Positions 1 through 6,873 of a stretch of DNA of 24,111 bases are shown here, one piece after another. Where the stretch lies: NCBI GenBank assembly GCA_036266155.1, contig DATANR010000426.1, forward strand, positions 1 to 24,111, read 5' to 3'. Numbering within the stretch: position 1 is the stretch's first letter; the number at the start of each line of letters is the position of its first letter. The notes under the pieces are model-generated. The model saw only the letters and a list, made by a program, of their open reading frames with translations. It did no database searches and was not told the origin of the DNA. This DNA comes from SIAJ01 sp036266155 (GTDB taxonomy: Bacteria > Planctomycetota > Planctomycetia > Gemmatales > Gemmataceae). Both the position numbers and the translations under genes were made by a program.

Positions 1-68
1 CTTTAGTGCTGGCGGGGCACTAGATGTTTACAGGGCAAGGAGTTGCGGCCGTTTTTCGGCGTCCAAAG

Positions 69-86
69 TTCTAGCGCCAGGAACCC
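69..86. repeat. 18-bp direct repeat, copy 1
   Basis: The 18-mer TTCTAGCGCCAGGAACCC lies here and again, identically, at 17134-17151. Both copies are non-coding and preceded by an A-rich or purine-rich stretch. The rest of the first 250 bases holds no gene I can support; the open frames there have no recognisable protein and no ribosome binding site. Confidence 0.7.
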
Positions 87-250
87 CCGTTTATCGCTTT
101 CAATGTGCGGCGCGGCGGGAAATTCTCATAATTGCGCCCCGGCTGAAATGAATCTTTGCTCGGACCAGACCAATCGGCGCACATCGTTCTATAGTTGCGT
201 CGGATTCGCTGCTGCGCCGGAGTCCGCACCGTCTCGCCAGGAACTTGGCC

Positions 251-991
251 ATGTCCGATCGTCGTGCCCCGACCCTCCCGCCGCCCTTGGAGGAAGCCGG
301 GCTTTCACTCTGGTTGCCCGACTTCGAGTCCGAAGTCCCGTCGCTGCCAGCCCCGACGATCGTTCCCGGCCCCCCGGTCGCGGACGGACCGCTCACGTAC
401 GGCCTGGTCGCCAAAGTCGCTCTGTCGCGTCCTGGTTTCGGTTTCCGCATCGAACACGACCTGCCGCCAGACGTGGAGTTCATCGAAGCGCGGCCCAAAG
501 CGAAAGTTGTCGGCGAGCATCTGATCTGGCAGCTGGGGCGCGTCGATCCCGGGCAGGACATTCGTCTCGAAGTCGTGGTCCAACCGCAGCCGGGCGCCGT
601 CTTGAACCCCGAGAACCTGGCGGCATTCGAAGCGACCTATTCGCAGAACCTGTATTTCCAGGCCCCCGTCGTGCGATCGAAGCTGGTCGCCCGCTGGAGC
701 GGCCCGCCGACTGTGGCCGTCGGCGACACGACCGAGTTCACGCTGGATGTGATTGCCACCGGCAACTGGTCCGTGCCGAACGGCCGCGTCGTCATCTGGT
801 TGCCGACGCAGTTCGAACATCCGGATGGCGAACGTTTCGAGTTCGACCTGGGAACGTTGAAGCCGAAGGAATACCGCCGGATTCAAATCGCCGCACGCGC
901 CGTTTTATCCGGTACCGCCTGCCTTCGCGCTGAAGTGACCGGCCCCGGCGACCGCGTTGCCAATGTCGAGTTGCGGACGGTGGTGGAATAG
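251..991 (+). CDS. DUF11-like repeat protein, hypothetical
   Basis: The 246-residue product has no signal peptide or membrane segment. After a proline-rich N-terminus (about residues 1-45) there are two beta-rich stretches, about 45-125 and 140-246. They show the pattern of DUF11/conserved-repeat domains of planctomycete surface proteins: 'PPDVEFIEA' followed by 'IWQLGRVDPGQ' in the first, and 'VGDTTEFTLDV' followed by 'FDLGTLKPKEYRRIQI' in the second. DUF11 proteins are normally exported, so the absence of a signal peptide is odd. ATG at 251 is preferred over an in-frame TTG at 245. No catalytic residues are apparent and the function is unknown. The next gene follows on the same strand after about 70 bases. 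Confidence 0.75.
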   Translation: MSDRRAPTLPPPLEEAGLSLWLPDFESEVPSLPAPTIVPGPPVADGPLTYGLVAKVALSRPGFGFRIEHDLPPDVEFIEARPKAKVVGEHLIWQLGRVDPGQDIRLEVVVQPQPGAVLNPENLAAFEATYSQNLYFQAPVVRSKLVARWSGPPTVAVGDTTEFTLDVIATGNWSVPNGRVVIWLPTQFEHPDGERFEFDLGTLKPKEYRRIQIAARAVLSGTACLRAEVTGPGDRVANVELRTVVE

Positions 992-1064
992 CCTTCGTCA
1001 GTGGCCGTTCTTTCCGTGCCGACCTCCGCTACAATCGCGAAAAAGCCAGCCGGAGGGCCATTCG

Positions 1065-1892
1065 ATGGCCGGCGAGCGTGATGGTCTACGCGACTGGCAT
1101 CGCCTGTTTGGTCTGCTGCTAACCGACTACTTCACGGACTCGCCGTTCGTCGTCGAAATCGAGCGCGACCTATCCAAGCAACTGCAATTGCTCGACGTCG
1201 TCATCGTCCGCCGCCGACCGGGCAAGTTCGCCGGCCGGTTGCCCGACGGGCTCGAAGGGCTGCGGGTGCACAACCTCATCACGTTCAAATCGCACCACGA
1301 AGCCCTGGATCCCTGGGCCATCAAAGAATTGATTGGCCACTCCGTTGCTTATCGCAAAGTCGTGAGCCGATCACCGAGCGACTTGCTCCCCGAGGATCGC
1401 TTCGGATTGTACGCGGTGGCCGCGCGGTTTCCGCGCAACCTGTCCAGCCGAGTGCCGTGGCGGCAGCTCACCGCCGGCGTGTATGATTGTGAATGGGGCA
1501 CGGATACCGTCCGCGTCGTCGTTGCTGGCGAATTGTCGCGTGAGGCGCACAATGCGCCGCTGCATTTGGTCAGCGATCGCCCGGCGCTGCTTGAGTTCGG
1601 AGGTCGGACGTATCGCCCGCGGTCGGAGCAAACGAGCCGATTGATCTTGCAGCTTTACGAACGATTTCAGCAAGAGGGCCTAGCCATGCCATTCACGATG
1701 GAAGACTTCAATCGTCAGTTCGTCGAGGAACACTTTGCACGGCTCACGCGCCGGGAGCGCGAACAAGCGCTCAACAAGTTGACTCCCGAAGAACGGCTCG
1801 CTGGGTTGTCTGCAGAGCAAATCCGTGCCTACCTGGATCGGTTGTCCACCGAGCGCCCGGTGCAGTCGCGGAAGGCGCGTCGAAAGAAATAA
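1065..1892 (+). CDS. Rpn/PD-(D/E)XK nuclease-like hypothetical protein
   Basis: The product is 275 residues. ATG at 1065 is chosen because a strong ribosome binding site, CGGAGGG, sits seven bases upstream; the open frame extends further 5' without any signal. The N-terminal half carries a degenerate PD-(D/E)XK-type core: 'QLQLLDVVIVRRR', then 'VHNLITFKSHHEALD', where the TFK tripeptide stands in place of the usual ExK, and then 'IKELIGHSVAYRK'. The C-terminus 'LTPEERLAGLSAEQIRAYL' is the kind of tail seen on Rpn/transposase-like proteins that are abundant in planctomycetes. Such proteins are related to recombination-promoting nucleases, but activity here is uncertain because the catalytic glutamate is not obvious. 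No mobile-element ends are visible. Confidence 0.7.
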   Translation: MAGERDGLRDWHRLFGLLLTDYFTDSPFVVEIERDLSKQLQLLDVVIVRRRPGKFAGRLPDGLEGLRVHNLITFKSHHEALDPWAIKELIGHSVAYRKVVSRSPSDLLPEDRFGLYAVAARFPRNLSSRVPWRQLTAGVYDCEWGTDTVRVVVAGELSREAHNAPLHLVSDRPALLEFGGRTYRPRSEQTSRLILQLYERFQQEGLAMPFTMEDFNRQFVEEHFARLTRREREQALNKLTPEERLAGLSAEQIRAYLDRLSTERPVQSRKARRKK

Positions 1893-1954
1893 AGGCGTGG
1901 GCGATGGGTTGGGAATGGCGCGATGATCGGTTGACCGGCCGTCGTCTTTAAGAC

Positions 1955-2344
1955 CTATTCCGCCTTTGCAACAATCTCCCAGTTCACCCTCCGCGCCGCC
2001 ACAAAGCAATCCGACGCGCGATAGTCCATGACTTTCGGCGGACCATCTTCCGGGAATGGATCGAAGTTCACGTACGTCAGATTGCCGAAGAAGCCGATTT
2101 GCACATCCTTCAAGCGCACGAGCCCCGGGCCTGGCCGGCGCTGAAAGCGATATTCCTCCACGCCTTCGAAGACCAAGCGCAGCCGCACCGGTTTGTCCAA
2201 CCCGTGCTGGCGGACAACGAGCAGGATCTCGGCCGCGGATGATTCGGCCGATGTGTTCCGCACGCGGAACAAGCGCAGCCGGCTGCCGCGGAGCTGAAAG
2301 CGCCTCAAGAACTGGTGAACGTTGCTCGCCGTGATTTCATTCAT
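1955..2344 (-). CDS. Hypothetical protein, 129 aa
   Basis: I do not recognise this family. The product is small, basic and probably soluble, with alternating hydrophobic residues suggesting a beta-rich fold ('RLRLFRVRN', 'ILLVVRQHGLDKPVRLRLVFEG', 'LKDVQIGFFGNLTYVNFDPF'). It has no signal peptide and no membrane segment. It is transcribed towards the preceding gene and is divergent from the lipoate ligase gene, with 114 bases between the two starts. Third-position GC is high, like its neighbours, which supports a real gene. Confidence 0.6.
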   Translation of the reverse strand: MNEITASNVHQFLRRFQLRGSRLRLFRVRNTSAESSAAEILLVVRQHGLDKPVRLRLVFEGVEEYRFQRRPGPGLVRLKDVQIGFFGNLTYVNFDPFPEDGPPKVMDYRASDCFVAARRVNWEIVAKAE

Positions 2345-2458
2345 GATGTTGAGCAGCCAGGGTAGTAATGAGCCCGCCGCTCATCTCAATTGTAATAGGC
2401 CGCGGGAGTATACTGCAGTCAGTCCGGCGCCACGCCGGAGTCCGGAGCAATCACTCGA

Positions 2459-3280
2459 ATGCCCGACCTCGTCTGCGTCGACCTTTCCGCGTCGAGTGTG
2501 AACGAAAACCTCGCGCTCGATGAAGCCATGCTGCTGGCGGCCGAGGCGGGCGAAGGTCCAGAGGTCCTGCGCTTCTGGGAATGGCCGACGCCCGCCGTGG
2601 TTCTCGGCGCCGGCGGATCGATCACGATTGACGTCAACGAGATGGCGTGTCGGCGCGACGACGTCACGCTCCATCGACGTGCGAGCGGCGGCGGCACGGT
2701 GCTGCTGGGCCGCGGTTGCCTGCTGTTTAGCCTGGTGCTCGCCTACGAGCGCGCTGCCGAATTGCGCGAAGTGAATGCTTCATATCGCTGGATCCTCGGC
2801 CGCATTCGTGTCGCACTCCAACCGATCGCTGTTCTTGAGCCGATCGGCATCAGCGATCTTGCATGGAACGGCCTTAAGGTGTCCGGCAATTCGCAACAGC
2901 GCAAGGCCGGGCACGTTTTGCATCACGGGACGCTGCTTTACGACTTCGACTTGCCCGCGGTCGGCCGGTATCTGTACCCGCCGGAACGCGAGCCAACTTA
3001 TCGGGCGGGCCGCGGTCATGATGACTTCGTGACGAATCTGCCGACAGATGCGGCCACGATCAAGAACCTGCTTGGCGAAGCGTTCATTTGTAGCCCTCTC
3101 GCTCCGCGAGAGGATTGCAGGCCCGACCCGGAGGCAGGCAATCATCCTCTCGATGAGGCCGGCCTTGCAAACCTCTCGCGGAGCGAGCGGGCTACAAAAA
3201 AGCTGCAATTGATAATGCAGCGCGTGCCCGCGCTGCTTGCCGAGAAATATGCCCGCGACGACTGGGTTCGGCGGCGGTGA
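2459..3280 (+). CDS. Lipoate-protein ligase A family (BPL/LplA/LipB fold) protein
   Basis: The 273-residue product belongs to the lipoate ligase/octanoyltransferase superfamily, which attaches lipoate or octanoate to lipoyl domains of 2-oxoacid dehydrogenases and glycine cleavage H protein. Visible signatures are 'RRASGGGTV' (residues 73-81, ligand-binding loop), 'GLKVSGNSQQRKAG' (138-151, with the expected lysine at 140) and 'HHGTLLYD' (155-162). LplA and LipM-type octanoyltransferases cannot be separated by eye. Residues 211-246 are encoded by a palindromic repeat element inserted in frame (see 3089-3196). Without it the protein would run directly from 'LGEAFI' to 'KKLQLIMQRV' and be 237 residues. 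A functional link to gcvT at the other end of the window is plausible but not shown by position. Confidence 0.88.
   Translation: MPDLVCVDLSASSVNENLALDEAMLLAAEAGEGPEVLRFWEWPTPAVVLGAGGSITIDVNEMACRRDDVTLHRRASGGGTVLLGRGCLLFSLVLAYERAAELREVNASYRWILGRIRVALQPIAVLEPIGISDLAWNGLKVSGNSQQRKAGHVLHHGTLLYDFDLPAVGRYLYPPEREPTYRAGRGHDDFVTNLPTDAATIKNLLGEAFICSPLAPREDCRPDPEAGNHPLDEAGLANLSRSERATKKLQLIMQRVPALLAEKYARDDWVRRR
3089..3196. repeat. Palindromic element inserted in frame in the lipoate ligase gene
   Basis: The left arm 3089-3113 and right arm 3172-3196 are reverse complements with one mismatch in 25 (core CTCGCTCCGCGAGAGG). A second inner pair, GATTGCAGGCC and GGCCTTGCAA, continues the stem. Total length is 108 bases, exactly 36 codons, starting on a codon boundary. 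It therefore adds 36 residues, beginning 'CSPLAPRE' and ending 'SRSERAT', without breaking the frame. The arms resemble a REPIN or other non-autonomous palindromic mobile element. Confidence 0.88.
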
Positions 3281-3306
3281 CGCCGAAGGCCTGACTCCGG
3301 TGCATC

Positions 3307-3486
3307 GATCCCGTAGGGATCACAGAAAATAGCCGGTGGTCGAGCGCGAGCTCGACCACCGGAATCCCTTGGCCGCACGAGCATCGTTCTGCGATCCCGT
3401 TGGGATCGGTTGGTATGCGGGCGTCGCTTTCCGGTGGTCGAGCTGCCGCTCGACCACCGGCTATTTTCTGCGATCCCTCCGGGATC
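3307..3486. repeat. REPIN-like element with nested hairpins
   Basis: Two 56-base arms (3307-3362 and 3431-3486) are inverted copies of each other with few mismatches. Each arm contains a short GATCCC-NNN-GGGATC hairpin, the tract CAGAAAATAGCCGG, and a perfect 13-bp stem CCGGTGGTCGAGC/GCTCGACCACCGG with a 4-base loop. A third GATCCC-NNN-GGGATC hairpin lies in the middle (3393-3407). It occupies much of the 463-base gap between the lipoate ligase and reverse transcriptase genes and could also terminate transcription of the former. Confidence 0.88.
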
Positions 3487-3578
3487 AAGAGGATGAAACA
3501 TGGTCACCCTCAGCGTAAGCCCGCCGCACTCCAAATTGTCGCTTGACCCTCCGCGAAGCGGGCGTCACAATCCACTTC

Positions 3579-3738
3579 GTGGCGGCGACGGACCAAGTTG
3601 ACACGCGTCTTCGACCGTGTCTCTCCGGGGTTACCCCGGGGGCCTGACGGAAGTCGATCGATTCGGCGCACGACGGCGCGGGACGCGTTCGCGTCCGATA
3701 CGTCGCGCATCACGAGACGGGTTGGTTCGTCCCGCCAC
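3579..3738 (+). ncRNA. Candidate retron msr-msd RNA
   Basis: What is visible: GTGGCGG-C-GACG (3579-3590) can pair with CGTCCCGCCAC (3728-3738), giving an 11-bp stem with one bulged base. The enclosed 137 bases contain three further stems: GACACG/CGTGTC (3600-3605 with 3616-3621), CCGGGG/CCCCGG (3625-3630 with 3634-3639, 3-base loop), and a bipartite stem CGACG plus GGACGC / GCGTCC plus CGTCG (3671-3705, GTTC loop). Known biology: retron RNAs lie just upstream of the reverse transcriptase gene, with a1/a2 inverted repeats flanking hairpin-rich msr and msd parts. This layout, ending 5 bases before the RT start codon, fits. The assignment is an inference; GC-rich DNA forms chance stems and I cannot place the branching guanosine. 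Confidence 0.42.
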
Positions 3739-3743
3739 ACCTC

Positions 3744-5024
3744 ATGCCTGTCTCCAACTCTCGAATTGTCGAACGCAACGTGGCCGTCGCCGCGACAGCC
3801 GGCTCCTGGCAAATCAACGACATCGTTGCCCGACTTCGCCAGGCAATCGGCCGAGTTCGCGGTCTCACGGAATTGGCGCGCCGCCTCGTGGCCGTTTTCC
3901 ACGAGCGGCCAGACGTCGAGCAACTTCTACCGATCCTGCGTGCCGATCCACTTTATTCGAAACTGCCCAAACTGGTCCGAACGGTTTTCTGGTCTACCCC
4001 GGTCATGGGGGCCGGTCATGGTTGGGCCGCGCCGACGATCCGCACCACGACCGAATTGGCAACTCGACTTGAACTATCGCCCGGTGAACTCGACTGGTTC
4101 GCCGACGTCCAGGGCCGGAACTCGCGCCAGCACATCACGCGCTTGCAGCACTACACGCATCGCTGGATTGCCAAGCGCGGCGGCCGATATCGGCTGCTCG
4201 AAGTGCCGAAGAGCCGGCTCAAGGAAATTCAGCGCATCATTCTGCGCGACATTCTGGCCCACATCCCGCCGCACGATGCCGCCCACGGGTTTCGGGCCGG
4301 CCGATCGGTCCGAACGTTTGCCGAGCCGCATACGAATCGGTTGGCCGTCTTGCGCATCGACCTGAAGGACTTCTTTCCGGCCGTGCGGGCTTCTCGAGTT
4401 CATGCGATATTTTGCTCGGCCGGCTATCCCATCACGGTCGCGCGGACCTTGACCGGACTATGCACCACGGCTCTGCCCGTCGGCGTTGCGGCGCCGAATC
4501 CGGACGTGCCGCTATCCGCCTTCCGTCAGCGGCACCTGCCCCAAGGGGCGCCAACGTCGCCGGCGCTCGCCAATCTGGCCGCCTTCGGGCTTGACGTGCG
4601 CCTGTCCGCGTGGGCATCGGCGTGCGGCGCCGTCTACACGCGCTATGCCGACGACCTGGCATTCTCCGGCGACGAGTCGTTTGCGCGTGTCGGCATCCGG
4701 TTTCGCCGGATGGTCTGGCAGATCATCGCCGAGGAAGGCTTCCGTGCCAACGCGGTCAAGAGCCGCTGGATGACGGCGGGAGGCCGGCAACACTTGGCCG
4801 GCGTCGTGGTGAACAAGAAGCCCAACATTCGGCGCGACGAATTTGATCGGCTCAAGGCGATGCTCACCAACTGCATTCGCCACGGGCCGGCCGGCCAGAA
4901 CCGAGAGGGCCATCCCGATTTTCGCGCCCACCTTCTCGGTCGGATCGCGCACGTAGCCATGTTAAATGCGGAGCGCGGCGCAAGATTGCGGATACTGGCT
5001 GAGCGGATTGATTGGTCCCGCTGA
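3744..5024 (+). CDS. Retron-type reverse transcriptase
   Basis: This 426-residue protein has a full bacterial reverse transcriptase core. Visible motifs are the RT1-like 'KSRLKEIQRIILRDIL' (156-171), 'HGFRAGRSVRTFAEPH' (181-196, the retron region X/NAxxH position with FAEPH here), 'LRIDLKDFFP' (203-212), 'LPQGAPTSPALANL' (265-278), the catalytic 'YADDLAFSG' (301-309) and 'GVVVNKKPNIRR' (353-364, the retron VTG-like position). Catalytic aspartates would be D206, D303 and D304. About 100 residues precede the usual start of the RT fold, much as in the longer myxobacterial retron RTs (about 427 and 485 residues for Mx65 and Mx162, from memory). Retrons usually function in anti-phage defence, but no separate effector gene is adjacent: metG follows. 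There is no maturase or HNH domain, so a group II intron is unlikely. Confidence 0.9.
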   Translation: MPVSNSRIVERNVAVAATAGSWQINDIVARLRQAIGRVRGLTELARRLVAVFHERPDVEQLLPILRADPLYSKLPKLVRTVFWSTPVMGAGHGWAAPTIRTTTELATRLELSPGELDWFADVQGRNSRQHITRLQHYTHRWIAKRGGRYRLLEVPKSRLKEIQRIILRDILAHIPPHDAAHGFRAGRSVRTFAEPHTNRLAVLRIDLKDFFPAVRASRVHAIFCSAGYPITVARTLTGLCTTALPVGVAAPNPDVPLSAFRQRHLPQGAPTSPALANLAAFGLDVRLSAWASACGAVYTRYADDLAFSGDESFARVGIRFRRMVWQIIAEEGFRANAVKSRWMTAGGRQHLAGVVVNKKPNIRRDEFDRLKAMLTNCIRHGPAGQNREGHPDFRAHLLGRIAHVAMLNAERGARLRILAERIDWSR

Positions 5025-5091
5025 CCGACCGTGAGCGCGCTTGCGTGATCTGAACCTCCCCCCGATTCGCTGCCTCTGCTAAAACGAACAG

Positions 5092-5122
5092 ACCGCCTGG
5101 CCGCATTGAATGGCCGGGCGGT
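5092..5122 (+). promoter_or_regulatory. Leader hairpin upstream of metG
   Basis: ACCGCCTGGCC (5092-5102) and GGCCGGGCGGT (5112-5122) form an 11-bp stem with one T-G wobble and a 9-base loop. It lies 20 bases before the GTG start preferred for metG. The 3' arm overlaps an alternative ATG at 5110, which would be sequestered. A role in leader regulation is only a suggestion. Confidence 0.35.
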
Positions 5123-5142
5123 TGCCGTTTGGGGACTTGACC

Positions 5143-6750
5143 GTGAGCGACCGCAAGACCTGGTTTCAGACCACCGCCATCGACTATCCGAACAGCCGGC
5201 CGCACATCGGCACCGCGTTCGAGAAGCTCGGCGCCGACGTGCAGGCCCGCTATCGGCGTATGGAGGGCTTTGACGTCTGCTTCCTGATGGGCAACGACGA
5301 AAACACGACCAAGGTCTCGAAGCGCGCCGTCGAGTTGAGCCAGGAGACGCAGGCCTATGCCGACGACATGGCTCGGCAGTTCCGCGAGGTCTGGGACGCC
5401 CTGGAGATCACGTACGACGTGTTCATCCAGACGAGCAGCGAGCGCCACAAGCAGTGTTGCCGGAAGTTCATCCAAAAGGTTTTTGACAACGGCTTTATCT
5501 ACAAGGGGAGCTACGCGGGCTGGTATTGCGAAGGCTGCGAGGAGTTCAAGAGCGACAAGCAGCACGAGGAGAACAACGGCCTCTGCCCGAATCATCGCAC
5601 GCCGCTGGTGCGCCGGTCGGAACCGTGCTATTTCTTCAAGCTGTCCGCATTCTCGGATCGGCTGCTCGCCCACTACGAAGCGAACCCGGATTTCATTCAG
5701 CCGGAGATCCGCAAGAACGAGATCGTCAGCCTCATCAAGACGGAGGGCTTGCGCGACATCAACATCTCGCGGGCCGGCGAGGAGTGGGGCATTCGCATTC
5801 CGTTCGATCCGGAGTTCACGATTTACGTCTGGTTCGACGCGCTGCTGACCTACATCACCGGTATCGGCTACGGCGACGACGAGGCGACGTTCAAGAAGAA
5901 CTGGCCGTGCGACACGCACTTCATCGGCAAGGACATCACGCGCTTTCACACGGCCCTCTGGCCGGCCATGCTGTGGGCGGCCGGCGAGGAGGCGCCGAAG
6001 CGGGTGTTCGCGCATGGGTTCGTGTACTTCGAGGGCGGCAAGATTAGTAAGTCGCGCGCTGATGAACTGAAGAAAAAGGGCCTGGAATACCTGTTTGAAC
6101 CAATGGAGATCGTCCGCCGGTTCAGTGCGGAGGCATTCCGATACTACTTCCTCCGAGAGTGCCCATTCCCCGCCGATGGGGACTTCAGCCCGGACCGTTT
6201 CATCGAGGTCTACAACTCCGAGCTGCCAAACAACCTTGGGAATTTGCTGAGTCGCTGCGTTACTGTCGCCGCTAAGAACTTCCAAGGTGTTTTGGAAGGC
6301 ACTGGCGGTCGTAACCCTATTGACGAGCTTGCAGCCTTAGGATTTGGCGACCTTCCATCGTTGGTCGGCGACATCCGGGCGACAGTGGAGCGGTGCCAGT
6401 ACAACTTGACCTTGCAACGAATCATCCAAGAAGTCTGTACGCCCGCCAATCGATTCCTCGATCAGACGGCTCCCTGGAAGTTGGTCAAGACCGGCAATGC
6501 GGATGACCTCGCACTAGCAAAGCAAGTGATCTATCGAGCAGTGCAAGTGTTGCGAGTCGCCAGCATCCTGCTCAAGCCCTTCATCCCGAAGTCGGCGGAG
6601 ACGATTTACAGGAGCTTCAACTTCCCGACGCCGTGGGCCGAGGTGAAGTACGCCGACGCGGCTGAGCTGCAGGCGCAGCCGGACGACCTGCGGGTGACGG
6701 CCGAACTGGTCGATGGCAAGGTGAAACCTTTGTTTCCGCGGATCGGGTGA
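5143..6750 (+). CDS. metG: Methionyl-tRNA synthetase
   Basis: The enzyme charges tRNA-Met with methionine in the cytoplasm. GTG at 5143 is chosen: GGGG lies eight bases upstream and the product then begins 'SDRKTWFQTTAIDYPN', the usual beginning of this family. That gives 535 residues, the short form without a C-terminal tRNA-binding domain. Class I signatures are 'PHIGT' (HIGH, about residues 20-24) and 'KISKS' (KMSKS, 300-304). A zinc-knuckle-type set C129, C132, C148, H151 is present. The anticodon-binding helical domain occupies roughly 370-510. Third-codon GC drops sharply between about 6061 and 6540 and recovers afterwards, suggesting a mosaic gene. A palindromic repeat begins four bases after the stop. 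Confidence 0.97.
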   Translation: MSDRKTWFQTTAIDYPNSRPHIGTAFEKLGADVQARYRRMEGFDVCFLMGNDENTTKVSKRAVELSQETQAYADDMARQFREVWDALEITYDVFIQTSSERHKQCCRKFIQKVFDNGFIYKGSYAGWYCEGCEEFKSDKQHEENNGLCPNHRTPLVRRSEPCYFFKLSAFSDRLLAHYEANPDFIQPEIRKNEIVSLIKTEGLRDINISRAGEEWGIRIPFDPEFTIYVWFDALLTYITGIGYGDDEATFKKNWPCDTHFIGKDITRFHTALWPAMLWAAGEEAPKRVFAHGFVYFEGGKISKSRADELKKKGLEYLFEPMEIVRRFSAEAFRYYFLRECPFPADGDFSPDRFIEVYNSELPNNLGNLLSRCVTVAAKNFQGVLEGTGGRNPIDELAALGFGDLPSLVGDIRATVERCQYNLTLQRIIQEVCTPANRFLDQTAPWKLVKTGNADDLALAKQVIYRAVQVLRVASILLKPFIPKSAETIYRSFNFPTPWAEVKYADAAELQAQPDDLRVTAELVDGKVKPLFPRIG

Positions 6751-6754
6751 TTTT

Positions 6755-6838
6755 GGCGAGCGGAGCCCCGGCGCGCCGGGACCCGATAATGCTTTGAACG
6801 ATATCATCGGGTCCCGGCGCGCCGGGACTCCGCTCGCC
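6755..6838. repeat. Palindromic repeat family A, copy 1 (after metG)
   Basis: The 33-base arms 6755-6787 and 6806-6838 are inverted copies with one mismatch (32/33), separated by an 18-base loop. Each arm holds the self-complementary core CCCGGCGCGCCGGG. It lies between the metG stop and the next gene and could act as a terminator in either direction. A related copy follows maf at 8498-8568. Confidence 0.9.
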
Positions 6839-6873
6839 TTTGACCCTTCGGAGGAGCGGAAGGAACCGCTGCA

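Noticed and set aside
43..933. 296-codon plus-strand frame at the window start
   Set aside because: It overlaps the better supported DUF11-like gene in another frame and its translation is arginine-rich shadow sequence.
3744..5024. Group II intron maturase or diversity-generating retroelement RT
   Set aside because: There is no maturase or endonuclease domain, and no template/variable repeat pair was seen nearby; the motifs are of retron type.
4864..6285. Long minus-strand open frame (473 codons) opposite metG
   Set aside because: It is antisense to a clear metG, has no recognisable domain and reflects the high third-position GC of the real gene.
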